Positions 53,971 to 63,890 of a stretch of DNA of 64,000 nucleotides are shown here, piece by piece. The translations under genes were made by a program, and so were the position numbers. Where the stretch lies: NCBI GenBank assembly GCA_023701135.1, contig JAMPXP010000013.1, forward strand, positions 1 through 64,000, given 5' to 3'. This DNA is from Desulfobacula sp. GTDB taxonomy: Bacteria; Desulfobacterota; Desulfobacteria; Desulfobacterales; Desulfobacteraceae. The notes beneath the pieces were generated by a model that saw only the letters and a program-made list of their open reading frames with translations, was not told the DNA's origin and did no database searches. The first letter of the stretch is position 1. Each line of letters starts with the position of its first letter.

Positions 53971-55674
53971 ATGAAGGCGTTTTGGAAATTATCCTATGAC
54001 CCGGGGATCGAGGATCTGGACCCGATGCTGTGGGAAACCACATTGGATCAGGTGTATCATCAGACCATGGACGCATTTCCCAAACGAACTGCGCTGGCGT
54101 TTATGGGGGTTGAGATCTCCTTTTCCGAGCTGGATCAATATGCCAACCGGTTTGCCCATATGCTCCTGTCCAACGGGTTTAAAAAAGGGGACGTGGTGGG
54201 CATCAGCCTGCCCAATATCCCGGAATACGTCATCAGCGTCATGGGCGCCCTCAAGGCCGGCTGTGTGGTTTCCGGCGTGTCCCCCCTCCTGTCCCTGGAT
54301 GAAACCGCCTTTCAGTTGAAAAACGCCGATGCCAGGGGCTTTGTGACCCTGGATGCCCTGTTTGAAAAATACCTGACCCGGATTCATTCCACGCTTCCGG
54401 AATTAAAGCTTGTGGCAGTGGCCGGCGTGGGCGGATTCCTGCCCGCGCCGAAACGCTTTCTCGGCAAACTCCTGGGCAAGATTCCCAAGGGGAAAATAAG
54501 CCCTTTGGAGGGGAAAACGATCTTTCAATTCCGTGATATTCTCCGCTCAAAACAATTTTCCCCGGCCCGGCCACGGGTGGACATCAGCCCCGGCGACACG
54601 GCCTATCTGCAATATACCGGGGGAACCACGGGAACGCCCAAGGGAGCCGTCATCACCCACCGGAACGCCCTGGCCGACATGGCCATTGTCTCCTCCTGGC
54701 TTCATCTGAAAAAAGGACAGGAAAAAGCGCTATCCGCCTTTCCGCTCTTTCATATTGCCGGGCTGTTCACCAGCTCCATCTTCCTGTCCTACGGCATCAC
54801 CCAGATCCTGATTCCCAACCCCAGGGATACGGACCGGATCTGCGCCGACATGGCCAGATACAAACCCTTTTTCACGGCCAATGTACCCTCCCTCTACCAC
54901 CTGCTCATGGAAAACCCGAAATTCAAACGCATGGACCATTCCACCCTGAAGGTCTGCGTAACGGCCGCCGCCGCCTATCCCGAAGATTCCCAGAAAAAAC
55001 TGGAACAGATCATCGGAAAAGGAAAACTCATCGAAGCCTACGGCATGACGGAAACCTCCCCCCTGACGGCCATGAACCCCGTCATGGGCCAGAAGAAACT
55101 GGGCAGTATCGGGCTGCCCCTGCCCAACACGGATATCCGGCTGGTGGATCCGGATACCCAGAACCCCGTGACCCAGGGAGAACCCGGCGAAATCTGCATC
55201 AAAGGCCCCCAGGTCATGCAGGGATATTATAAGCTGCCCAAGGAAACCCTTCAGGTCATGGATGCCGAGGGCTATCTTCACACCGGGGATGTGGCGATCC
55301 AGGATGCGGACGGATATCTGACAATCGTGGACCGGACCAAAGACATGATCAATGTCAGCGGGTTCAAGGTCTTTTCAAAAAAGATCGAGGATATCCTGAC
55401 GGACCATCCGGCCATTGCCCAGGTCGCCGCCATCGGCTTTCCCGATCCTAAAAAACCGGGGTCGGAACTGGTCAAAGCCTATGTGACCCTTGATGAAGGC
55501 GCCGGGTTCCAGGGCAGCGAAGCGGATTTAAAGGCCAGCATCACCGCCTTTGCAAAGGAAAAACTGGCCGCCTACGAGATTCCCAGGGACATTGAGATCA
55601 GAAAAGAACTGCCCCTGACCAGCGTTGGAAAACTGGATAAGAAAAAGCTCAGGAAGGGATCTTCCTTGCCGTGA
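53971..55674 (+). CDS. Acyl-CoA synthetase (AMP-binding family)
   Basis: This second ligase of the operon, 567 residues, has QYTGGTTGTPKGAVI near residue 212, EAYGMTETSPL near 353, YLHTGDVAIQDADGYLTIVDR near 435, and SVGKLDKKKLRK near the end. I chose the ATG at 53971 (AAGGGGG upstream) over 53935, which has no ribosome site. It lies 49 bases after the reductase and ends the TetR-controlled operon. Its acid may differ from that of the first ligase. Confidence 0.9.
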   Translation: MKAFWKLSYDPGIEDLDPMLWETTLDQVYHQTMDAFPKRTALAFMGVEISFSELDQYANRFAHMLLSNGFKKGDVVGISLPNIPEYVISVMGALKAGCVVSGVSPLLSLDETAFQLKNADARGFVTLDALFEKYLTRIHSTLPELKLVAVAGVGGFLPAPKRFLGKLLGKIPKGKISPLEGKTIFQFRDILRSKQFSPARPRVDISPGDTAYLQYTGGTTGTPKGAVITHRNALADMAIVSSWLHLKKGQEKALSAFPLFHIAGLFTSSIFLSYGITQILIPNPRDTDRICADMARYKPFFTANVPSLYHLLMENPKFKRMDHSTLKVCVTAAAAYPEDSQKKLEQIIGKGKLIEAYGMTETSPLTAMNPVMGQKKLGSIGLPLPNTDIRLVDPDTQNPVTQGEPGEICIKGPQVMQGYYKLPKETLQVMDAEGYLHTGDVAIQDADGYLTIVDRTKDMINVSGFKVFSKKIEDILTDHPAIAQVAAIGFPDPKKPGSELVKAYVTLDEGAGFQGSEADLKASITAFAKEKLAAYEIPRDIEIRKELPLTSVGKLDKKKLRKGSSLP

Positions 55675-55696
55675 GACAACGGTTCCGCTGATTTTT

Positions 55697-56995
55697 TTAT
55701 TCGACCTTAATGGCTATCTTCTCCACCTTGGCCAGGTCTTTTTCATAATAAAAGGAGGCTATGAAAAAGAGAATTCCTGCTACGAGAGCGGAGAGAGAGG
55801 CAAATGTGAGCGCTGTTTTGATATCATATTTATCCGACAGGACTCCCACAAAAAACGGCCCGACCGAACTGCCGAGAAGGTTCTGCACGATCACGCATAA
55901 GCTGTATGAGGTTGCCCGTAATCCGGGATGAACGACATCCTGTGTCACGGCTATGGCCGAGGATGCAAAGGCGATGGCGGAGACGCCTCCGAAAAGAAGG
56001 ATATAATACTGCAAAGGACCTGTAAAAAAATAGAATGCCGAGAAAAAAACCACCGCGGTTGTGACGGAAGAAAGGGCGCTGAAAACAAGCCTCGCATTGA
56101 TTCTTTTTTTCATCCACGTATCGGCAAGAAAACCGCCCAGGGGGGAGCCGATAACGGCAAGCAGCATAACCGAACCGCCCTTGACGGAAGCCTGCTGCAT
56201 GGGCAGATTTTCAATCCTGTTGAAATAAGTGGGCAGCCAGCTCAGCATGGCTGTTGTCAGAAAGGTATTTCCGGCAAAGGCAAAATAGGTCAAAATCAGA
56301 GAAGGGGTTCCGGTAAACTCCCTTATAATATCCCTTTTGCTCATTTTCATGGGGTTCCCGGACTCGTCCTTTTTCCCTTTTGCAGAGCGGACAAGATCCA
56401 CGGTCTTATAATCTTTGATAAAAAAGAAAAGGATAGAGATGATCATGCCCGGGATGGCCACAATTCCAAAGGCATGGCGCCATCCGTAATTTACGGCGAT
56501 AAAGCCGCCAAGAGCGACGCCGATGGCGCTTCCGATGGGAATTGATGCATTCCATATCCCCACCATGACGGACCGCTTTTTTTCCGGGAAAAGGGCGGAA
56601 ATCATTGCGGTCCCACCCGGGGCGTAACCGGCCTCACCGATTCCGATGGCCGTTCTTGCAGCAAAAAGCTGGGGGAAATTTTTTGTAAAGGCGCAGGCAA
56701 CAGTGGAAAAGCTCCATAACAGCGCCATAACCCCTATGCTTTTTTTCCGGCTCCACCGGTCCACAAATATTGAAACGGGAAATGAAAAAATCAGGATGGA
56801 CCAATAAACAGCGGAAACAAGCATTCCGCACTGGGTATCCGACAAGCCCCAGTCGGTTTTCAGGAACGGGAAAAGGGAGACCACAACAAGCCGGTCGATG
56901 TAATCAAACATATAGAGAAGGAACAACAGGATGAAAACATAATAGGAATGACCTTTTGACATTAAAAACCCGCTTGGTATGGTGCTGCTTTTCAT
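55697..56995 (-). CDS. MFS transporter
   Basis: The 432-residue protein has about twelve membrane segments and the MFS loop motif VDRWSRKKSIGVMALLWS near residue 72. The second-half loop is LADTWMKKRINAR. It is likely an anion or organic acid symporter by general resemblance, with no firm substrate. The start at 56995 is fixed by GGGAGGA; the open frame reaches 57112 without support. It is convergent with the catabolic operon, whose substrate it might import. Confidence 0.88.
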   Translation of the reverse strand: MKSSTIPSGFLMSKGHSYYVFILLFLLYMFDYIDRLVVVSLFPFLKTDWGLSDTQCGMLVSAVYWSILIFSFPVSIFVDRWSRKKSIGVMALLWSFSTVACAFTKNFPQLFAARTAIGIGEAGYAPGGTAMISALFPEKKRSVMVGIWNASIPIGSAIGVALGGFIAVNYGWRHAFGIVAIPGMIISILFFFIKDYKTVDLVRSAKGKKDESGNPMKMSKRDIIREFTGTPSLILTYFAFAGNTFLTTAMLSWLPTYFNRIENLPMQQASVKGGSVMLLAVIGSPLGGFLADTWMKKRINARLVFSALSSVTTAVVFFSAFYFFTGPLQYYILLFGGVSAIAFASSAIAVTQDVVHPGLRATSYSLCVIVQNLLGSSVGPFFVGVLSDKYDIKTALTFASLSALVAGILFFIASFYYEKDLAKVEKIAIKVE

Positions 56996-57082
56996 TGGAT
57001 TTCCTCCCGCATCAGCGTATTTGATGAGATTCGGCAGATTCGAAAAAAATCCCATCAGTCCACATCTATATTTTGGTCTGAA

Positions 57083-57112
57083 TTGATAGGATAAACCTCT
57101 CTGTTTTGTCAA
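57083..57112 (-). promoter_or_regulatory. Putative promoter of the MFS transporter gene
   Basis: On the minus strand TTGACA (57112-57107) precedes TATCAA (57088-57083) by 18 bases, about 88 bases upstream of the ATG. The remainder of the gap 56996-57314 is AT-rich. I see no gene, repeat or clear hairpin in it. Confidence 0.35.
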
Positions 57113-57314
57113 TCAAAATCCTTGCTGTTTTGCCAAAAGACATGATCAGCCGACTTATATCAGAGTATTAATTTTTCTAAAAAAAATTGAGATCGCTTTA
57201 TTTAAAAAACAGCAGAGTTCAATCCTTTAATTCCAGAGTAGCGAATTAATTCAATTGGAGACTCGACCCAATTTACAGCCTGCTGACAAACCAACTATTC
57301 CTCGCCTGCCTTGT

Positions 57315-58106
57315 TCAGGGTTGGGTCATAAACGAACGGATCTTTTCCCGGATGAGGCCGGTCCCGGCATCCGTGATATCGTTGTGGCCGGCGCCGGGGA
57401 TTTCCACCAGGGATTTTTCCCCTTTGAAACAGGCCAGTTGCTCCCGGGCAAACCGGATGGGGATGATATCGTCCGCTGTGCCGTGGAAGAGGAGGGCCGG
57501 GGTTTGGCCTGCCCAGGCCGAGGCCTCGAACCGGTGTTTCATGAGCAGGTGCACGGGCAGCCAGGAATAATGGTATCGGGCCACCCGGGCCAGGGAGGGA
57601 TAGGCGGAGATCAGGATCAGGCCGCCGACCGGGGTTTGGGATGCAACAAAGGCGGCTACACCGGTTCCCAGGGACTCGCCCATAAGATAGACCGGAAGGC
57701 CGGGATCCAGAGTCTGGATATGGCGGACCAGGGCAAGGGCCCCCTCCAGGATCACGGCTTCGCCGGGTTTTTTCCCGTCCCGGCCGAAGCCGGGGTATTC
57801 AAACACCACCTGGTTTGCCGGAAACCCTTCCAGAAGGTCCAGGAAATAGGTGCGGTCGCAGGCATTGCCGGCATTGCCGTGAAAGATGATGATCCACTGC
57901 TCCGGGGACGGGCTTTTTTGGATATAATACCGGATATCCCCAAAGGATTCGGCCTTTGCCCCGCGGCGCTCCATGTCCGGGCAATGGCCGAACCGGGCCG
58001 GGCCGGGGAAAAATATCATCTTTTCCTGGAACAGATAAAAGGCGGCCAGGACGAGGGCATAAAGGGCTGCGGCAGATCCCAGGGTCATGATGACGGTTTT
58101 GATCAT
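57315..58106 (-). CDS. Alpha/beta hydrolase, membrane-anchored
   Basis: The 263-residue protein has an N-terminal membrane segment (about 7-25). Its alpha/beta hydrolase core has IIFHGNAGNACDR near residue 74, the nucleophile elbow MGESLGTGV near 144, an aspartate in LLFHGTADDIIP near 202, and a histidine in IPGAGHNDI near 236. The set resembles the ABHD13/YfhR-like group. It should be an esterase or thioesterase facing one side of the membrane. The start overlaps the stop of the histidine kinase by four bases, so the two are coupled. Confidence 0.88.
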   Translation of the reverse strand: MIKTVIMTLGSAAALYALVLAAFYLFQEKMIFFPGPARFGHCPDMERRGAKAESFGDIRYYIQKSPSPEQWIIIFHGNAGNACDRTYFLDLLEGFPANQVVFEYPGFGRDGKKPGEAVILEGALALVRHIQTLDPGLPVYLMGESLGTGVAAFVASQTPVGGLILISAYPSLARVARYHYSWLPVHLLMKHRFEASAWAGQTPALLFHGTADDIIPIRFAREQLACFKGEKSLVEIPGAGHNDITDAGTGLIREKIRSFMTQP

Positions 58107-59911
58107 AACGGGGTCTCCGACCTCAGGGGCAGCCTGACGGTGAACCGGGCCCCCTTTCCCGGGGATGAATCCACCGTCATCCGGCCGCCGTGATTATCCA
58201 CAACAATAAAATAGGAAACAGACAGCCCAAGGCCGGTTCCCTTTTCCGGGCCCTTGGTGGTGAAAAAGGGTTCAAAAATCCGTTTGCGGGTTTCTTCATC
58301 CATGCCGGGACCGTTATCCTCCACGTCAATACAGACCATGCGGTCTTCCTGTTTCAAACGGATGATGAGCCTCGGCCCCTCTCCCTCTGTCGTTCCGCCT
58401 CCCATGGATTCAGACGCATTTTTAAACAGATTGAACAGCACCTGCTGAATCTTGCTTTCCTCACAGAACACTGCCGGAAGATCAGGGCTGTATTCCCGGA
58501 CAATGTCCATATGTTTAGCATCATGGATTTTGTTCAAACCATAATCATTTTTTACAAGGTCAAGGGTTTTGTCTGCCAGCAGGGCCAGATCGACTTTTTT
58601 TCTGGAGGCATCGCCTTTTTTGGCAAAGCTCAGCATGTTTTCGATGATCTTTGCTGCCCGCATCCCTGCCTGGGTGATGCTGTCCAGGTGGTTTAATATG
58701 CCCCGGTTCTCCATGTACCGGCGGATGGCCGGCATGGAAAGGTCCAGTTCCCGGGCAGCGGCTTCATTGGCCGGCAAATCCTTTGTCAGCCGGTTATGGA
58801 TGACCTGGGCGTTCTGGATCATTCCGGCCAGGGGGTTGTTGATCTCGTGGGCCATGCCCGCGGCCAGCCCGCCGACGGACACCATTTTTTCAGACTGGAT
58901 GATCATTTCCTGGGTCTTTTTAATTTCCGTTATATCATTGACCAGCGCAGCCACGCCTATGATTTCGCCCCTGGTGTCCTTTAAGACCGTATTGTACCAG
59001 TCACACAGGATGCTTTTCCCGGTTCGGGTTCTGTTTTTGCGTATGCTGCGATCCCCTCCCCGGCCGGACAAGAGCGCCCGGTAATCTTTTTCAAACGGAT
59101 GAACGTGCTCCGGGAAAAAAATCAATCCCGATATTTTTTCCCCCACAGCGTCCTGTTTCCTATACCCGAATATGGATTCAGCCGCAGGGTTCCACTCCAT
59201 CACCCTGAACTCCCTGTCCCAGGAAATGGCGCCCACCGGCGTGTTTTGCAGGTGTACGGAAAGCCTGTTTTCACTTTCCTGGAGGGCTTTTTCCGCTTTT
59301 TTTCGCTCCTCCAGCTCTTTTTTCAGCGATGTCAGGGCCTGCTGATAAATTGAAAACAAGGTAAAGGACACAAAAAATACAAAGGTCATGGCAATGGAAT
59401 TATCAAACAGATAATCCAGGCGTTCTTTTGTTGTCAGATCCTCTACCGTCAGCAGATACACATTAAAAATCCAGAAAACGACCATATTGCCTGCAAAATA
59501 AAGCACCATGGGACGGCGGCGTTTAAAAAACATCAGCTGCATGGCGCTCATGAGGGCCGGGACAAAAACAATGCTGTCCAGCATGGTCAAGGGTCTGATA
59601 TTCGGCGTGACGAACATCACCATCCATATGGTGCCGAACCCGGCGATCAGAAGGGTATGGACGGCAAGCCCGTAACGGCCCTTGATGAGAAGGATCAATG
59701 CCGACAGCATAACGGCAAAGCCGGCCAGTTCCGTGAAGATGACGGTCCGGCTGACACCCAGCATAAAATAGGTATAGGCCATGGTGGATACCAGGGACAG
59801 AACCAGAAGAAAGGTGATGATCAGAACAAATTTCGCCTTGAGATAGACTTCCTTATCCCCTGGATCATACTGATTTAAAAAAAATTCCGGGAAACGGCTC
59901 ATGGGTTTCAT
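58103..59911 (-). CDS. PAS-domain sensor histidine kinase
   Basis: The 602-residue protein has a membrane region with about six segments (residues 28-190), a coiled linker (192-215), a PAS domain (about 215-330), and the phosphoacceptor H355 in [16 protein letters not shown]. The ATPase domain has [33 protein letters not shown] and [13 protein letters not shown]. No response regulator is encoded nearby, so its partner is elsewhere. It shares a transcript with the downstream alpha/beta hydrolase. The ATG at 59911 has AGGA upstream; ATG at 59902 is an alternative. Confidence 0.92.
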   Translation of the reverse strand: MKPMSRFPEFFLNQYDPGDKEVYLKAKFVLIITFLLVLSLVSTMAYTYFMLGVSRTVIFTELAGFAVMLSALILLIKGRYGLAVHTLLIAGFGTIWMVMFVTPNIRPLTMLDSIVFVPALMSAMQLMFFKRRRPMVLYFAGNMVVFWIFNVYLLTVEDLTTKERLDYLFDNSIAMTFVFFVSFTLFSIYQQALTSLKKELEERKKAEKALQESENRLSVHLQNTPVGAISWDREFRVMEWNPAAESIFGYRKQDAVGEKISGLIFFPEHVHPFEKDYRALLSGRGGDRSIRKNRTRTGKSILCDWYNTVLKDTRGEIIGVAALVNDITEIKKTQEMIIQSEKMVSVGGLAAGMAHEINNPLAGMIQNAQVIHNRLTKDLPANEAAARELDLSMPAIRRYMENRGILNHLDSITQAGMRAAKIIENMLSFAKKGDASRKKVDLALLADKTLDLVKNDYGLNKIHDAKHMDIVREYSPDLPAVFCEESKIQQVLFNLFKNASESMGGGTTEGEGPRLIIRLKQEDRMVCIDVEDNGPGMDEETRKRIFEPFFTTKGPEKGTGLGLSVSYFIVVDNHGGRMTVDSSPGKGARFTVRLPLRSETPL

Positions 59912-59969
59912 GGATTCCTATAGGCCTCAAAAAACAGGTTTCAGATGATGTTCAACCATCCTGGATATC

Positions 59970-62900
59970 ATGTGTAAATACCATATAAGTTTTGACCGTT
60001 TTGACAAACCATATTATATATCAGGAATGAGCGATAAAGACATCCATAATTTTGAAGCCTATTGGGACACGCTTTTGGAAGACCGGAAAATCGATCTCAT
60101 AAAAGCTGCGGAACATTCCACCCCTGATCTTGCCGTGCAGATGGTTCTCAAAGGCATTGATTCCTATCATTCCGCCGTCCGGGTCCAGGCCAGGGAAACC
60201 CTTCAAACCCTTCAGGCCGGAATCCTTGCCCGGCTGAGAAACCCAGGGGACAAACACGGGCGGCTTGCTGCAATGAAAGATTCAGCCCGGGTCTGCAGCC
60301 GGATTTTTTCCCGGATCAGACCGGGAATTTCCCTGGAAGAACAAATTTTTATCGTAAAAACCCTGCTCGGGTTTGAAGGCAAGGGCGCCTATTTTGTCTT
60401 TAAAGCGCTTTGTATGCGGCGGATAACCCTGGCCTCCCTGGAAAAGATCCTCTTGAACGCAACGGATTCCCAGCGTCTGGACCTTATTCACGAATACCTG
60501 AAAGCCTCTCCCGAACTCCGGTTAAAATTCGGGTCCGCTTTCCGGCAAATGGTCCGGGCCGTCAAGCAAAAGGATGCCGTCATTCATTTCTATGCCGGAC
60601 TGTTTGATGCAAAAGAGGATATGGACCCGTTTTTATACAATTTAGATCCGGGTTTAAGAGATCCGGAGGCCATCCTGTCCGGCTTTGTCCGGTCCGGTTC
60701 CCCAGCGGTCAGGGCGGAGGGACTCAAAGCCCTGGCCATGACAACGGAAAAAATATCTCCCGGCCTTCTTACGGAAATCCTGGAAAAGGAAATCCATCCC
60801 CTTGTCCGGCAGACCCTTTATCAAATCATAGAAGACTCTGCCCTGGGAACCTATCCTGAACTCTTTGACCCCATTTTGTCGCTGCTGGAAAAAACCGGCC
60901 CGGAGGAGGACGCCTTTCATGCCTTCAAAGCCCTTATGGTATCGGGAAAGCTGCCCTTGCTCGAAGTGGTTGACAGGGTCCGGTCAACGCACTCCCATCT
61001 CATGGCCCATCTCTGTAATGAAATATCCAGGTTGTCCAAAATCTCCTTTTTCTTTATCCAGGACATGGCCCTGAATCGTCCCACCTATGGGGGCGCAAAT
61101 AGCGAAATCAATCTGGCGGCGGTTTTCGGCATCATCCAAAAAAGACCTGAACGGGTCGTGGGGATGCTTCAAAACCATGTCGCTAAATCCGGCCCCGGCA
61201 TCCAAAAAGGGGTTCATGAATTTATCAAAAAGGCAAAACAAATCCTGGCCATGGAAGGCCGGGGATTTGAAGAAGCCTTTCTTGCCATGGGCCAAAGAGT
61301 GGAAAAACTGGAACCGGAAAAACCTGAAGGCCTCCTCAAATCCTTTTTTTCATCCTCCGGTCCGGCTAAAAAAATCGAGGCCCTGAAAAAGGATAAAAAA
61401 CAGGACCCCATCGATTTCAACGGTGACCCCATCATCCAGGCAGACCTGTCATCCCTGGTCTGCCTGGACCGGATAGCCTATTTCGCCGGTTCCGTGATCA
61501 AGGACTCCAATTTTTCCAATGCCTCTTTTTCCAATGCCTCTTTTAAAAATTGCATTCTCTATCGGGTAGACCTTCAGAATAGCGTTTTCACCCATGTCTC
61601 CTTTGATGAGGCCGTTTTTATCCATGTCAATGCAAAGGGGGCCGTTTTCAAGGACTGCAGTTTCCAGGGCGTTTCCATCCACCAGTCCAATTTTGATGGG
61701 GCCCTCATGAGCGGCTCGTTTTTTATCGGCGCCACCCTGTCCAAAACCTCATTGGAAAAAACAGACCTGACCTTTTCCTGCTTTGCCTATTCCGTTCTCA
61801 GGGGAATCTCTTTTGTGACCTCCAACCTGGATCAGGCCGATTTCAGCGGGGTTCAGGCCCAGTTCTGCCGCTTCCCCACCCATATAAGGCCTTCACTCTT
61901 AAAAGACGATATTGATCTGAATGCCCGGAAATATCAATTACAGCCGGAAGATATACCTGAATTTGATGAAAACCTGCTTTCGAAACTCAATATATTGATT
62001 TTCGGTGAATTCATTCATTATGGCGAGATCAAATTCATGCGCCAGAACCGGTACAGCCTGATCACGGCCTTTGACGTATTCAAGCCCAGGCAGGCAGACC
62101 TTTTTCAGATCATCCCCTATCTTCTCCATGAAAATACGCCCCTGCCGGGAATCCGGCAGGGGTTTGAAAAAGAAACGCCCCATGGGATTTTTGATTATCA
62201 TCCCGACCCTGAAACCCTTGAAATCATTTTAAAATACAGCCGGGGAGAAAAACCGGTTTCCCGGCCGCCCGAAAACCCGGCCATTGACGGCCTGTTCACC
62301 ATGGGAAGCATCGGGTCCGTGGCCCAGGCCGACGACTCTGATATAGATTACTGGGTATGCCTCCATGAAGCGCGTTTCACCCAAAACGAACTGGCCCTCC
62401 TGGAAAAAAAGCTTCGCGCCATTGAAACCTACGCCCGGGAAGAATTTCATATCCAGGTCACATTTTTCAGGGTGGATATTATGAAGGCGTGCAACAACGA
62501 CTTTGGTGATTCCACCCTGGAAAGTTCAGGATCGGCCCAGGCCATGCTGTTAAAAGAAGAATTTTACCGGGCCATGATCCATGTGGCGGGCAAGCTTCCG
62601 CTATGGTCCGTCCTGCCCACGGCCTTCAGCAGGAACCATTACCATACCATCCTGAATCTGATCTCGGGCCTGCCTGATTTTTTCCGGTATATTGATCTGG
62701 GGGATATCCATGCCATTCCCGCGGGCGAATTTTTCGGCGCCTCCATCTGGCAGATGTTTAAAAGTCTGAAAAGCCCCTTTAAATCCATCCTGAAAATGGC
62801 CCTCTTAGAAAAATACGTTTGTGAACAAGCGCAAAAGCCTCTATTGTGCAATATCTATAAAGATGAATGGATGAATTCCGGGGTCAATCTCAAACTGGCC

Positions 62901-63890
62901 CGGAATGATGCTTATTTTATCCTTGTGGATCACCTTCTGAATTATTTCAACGCCTCTAAGGATAAAGAATCCGTCTCCCTTCTCTTGACCTGTTTTTTCC
63001 TTAAACTCGGTATTTCAAGACCCAATGACCTGGATGGAACGGTTTTCGGGCTTCGGAAAATATTGATGGAGCACTGCCTGTCAAAATGGGGCTGGTCCAG
63101 GGAAAAAATGTTCAGGATCGGAGACTATGCCTCCTGGCCCTACAAAAACATTGTTGAACTTTCCAACCTTTTGAAAACCTATATCATCAAAAAATATAAA
63201 TTCCTGAACAAGGCCCTCGAGGACCTGCCCGGGGACGAAATCCTGATCTCTCCCGAAGACAGAACGGTTCTGGGCCGGAAGGTCTATGCGGAATTATCCC
63301 GGCAGCCGGATAAGATCGTAAAGATACTGCTGGTTTCTAAAACCGCCCTCCATTTCAGCGGACTTCATGTGAAATATGTCCGGACAAAGGAGGGCGCCTG
63401 GGAATTGATCCACAAAACCGGGAAAACCCTTGACGGTTCAGAAACCTTGATCTCGGCACAAAGCATTGAGGAAATCGGGGCATGGCTGATGATCAATGAT
63501 GTTTATAGGGACAATCCCATGGTCCATCTATTGCCAAACCCCACACCGGTGACCACCGATGATATCCGTAAACTGTTCAAGGCTCTGTACGATTCTTTCG
63601 GCCCCCTGATCCATCAGCCGGTGGGCTTTGATCCTTTATTAAAAAAAGAGGCCCTGGCAGGCCTTTTTGTGTCCGTCAATTTTTACAGCCCGCGACAGCA
63701 ACGGGATATCACCGATTATACCCTGATATATATGAACACCTGGGGAGAAATGTTTTTAAAATCCTTCCGGCCCCAAAAGGGCCTGCCTGACCTCAGGGAC
63801 TTGAAAAAGACGGTGCAGGGACATCTATATCCCCTAATGTTTCCGGAAAAGCCCCTCTGCTATTTCAGAGGCATTGTCAAGAAATTCTAA
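59970..63890 (+). CDS. cyaA: Class I adenylate cyclase with N-terminal helical and pentapeptide-repeat regions
   Basis: The 1306-residue protein joins three parts. The first 480 residues are helical and HEAT-like (e.g. AVRVQARETLQTLQAG). Residues about 508-628 form pentapeptide repeats (SNFSNASFSNASFKNC and later units of the A/S-x-F form). From about 660 on is a class I (CyaA-type) cyclase with the nucleotidyltransferase motif GSIGSVAQADDSDIDYWVC at about 779-797. It should make cyclic AMP from ATP. Two SNASF units arise from an exact 15-base tandem repeat at 61511-61540. The start is uncertain: ATG 59970 has a weak ribosome site and ATG 60027 is possible. Confidence 0.88.
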   Translation: MCKYHISFDRFDKPYYISGMSDKDIHNFEAYWDTLLEDRKIDLIKAAEHSTPDLAVQMVLKGIDSYHSAVRVQARETLQTLQAGILARLRNPGDKHGRLAAMKDSARVCSRIFSRIRPGISLEEQIFIVKTLLGFEGKGAYFVFKALCMRRITLASLEKILLNATDSQRLDLIHEYLKASPELRLKFGSAFRQMVRAVKQKDAVIHFYAGLFDAKEDMDPFLYNLDPGLRDPEAILSGFVRSGSPAVRAEGLKALAMTTEKISPGLLTEILEKEIHPLVRQTLYQIIEDSALGTYPELFDPILSLLEKTGPEEDAFHAFKALMVSGKLPLLEVVDRVRSTHSHLMAHLCNEISRLSKISFFFIQDMALNRPTYGGANSEINLAAVFGIIQKRPERVVGMLQNHVAKSGPGIQKGVHEFIKKAKQILAMEGRGFEEAFLAMGQRVEKLEPEKPEGLLKSFFSSSGPAKKIEALKKDKKQDPIDFNGDPIIQADLSSLVCLDRIAYFAGSVIKDSNFSNASFSNASFKNCILYRVDLQNSVFTHVSFDEAVFIHVNAKGAVFKDCSFQGVSIHQSNFDGALMSGSFFIGATLSKTSLEKTDLTFSCFAYSVLRGISFVTSNLDQADFSGVQAQFCRFPTHIRPSLLKDDIDLNARKYQLQPEDIPEFDENLLSKLNILIFGEFIHYGEIKFMRQNRYSLITAFDVFKPRQADLFQIIPYLLHENTPLPGIRQGFEKETPHGIFDYHPDPETLEIILKYSRGEKPVSRPPENPAIDGLFTMGSIGSVAQADDSDIDYWVCLHEARFTQNELALLEKKLRAIETYAREEFHIQVTFFRVDIMKACNNDFGDSTLESSGSAQAMLLKEEFYRAMIHVAGKLPLWSVLPTAFSRNHYHTILNLISGLPDFFRYIDLGDIHAIPAGEFFGASIWQMFKSLKSPFKSILKMALLEKYVCEQAQKPLLCNIYKDEWMNSGVNLKLARNDAYFILVDHLLNYFNASKDKESVSLLLTCFFLKLGISRPNDLDGTVFGLRKILMEHCLSKWGWSREKMFRIGDYASWPYKNIVELSNLLKTYIIKKYKFLNKALEDLPGDEILISPEDRTVLGRKVYAELSRQPDKIVKILLVSKTALHFSGLHVKYVRTKEGAWELIHKTGKTLDGSETLISAQSIEEIGAWLMINDVYRDNPMVHLLPNPTPVTTDDIRKLFKALYDSFGPLIHQPVGFDPLLKKEALAGLFVSVNFYSPRQQRDITDYTLIYMNTWGEMFLKSFRPQKGLPDLRDLKKTVQGHLYPLMFPEKPLCYFRGIVKKF

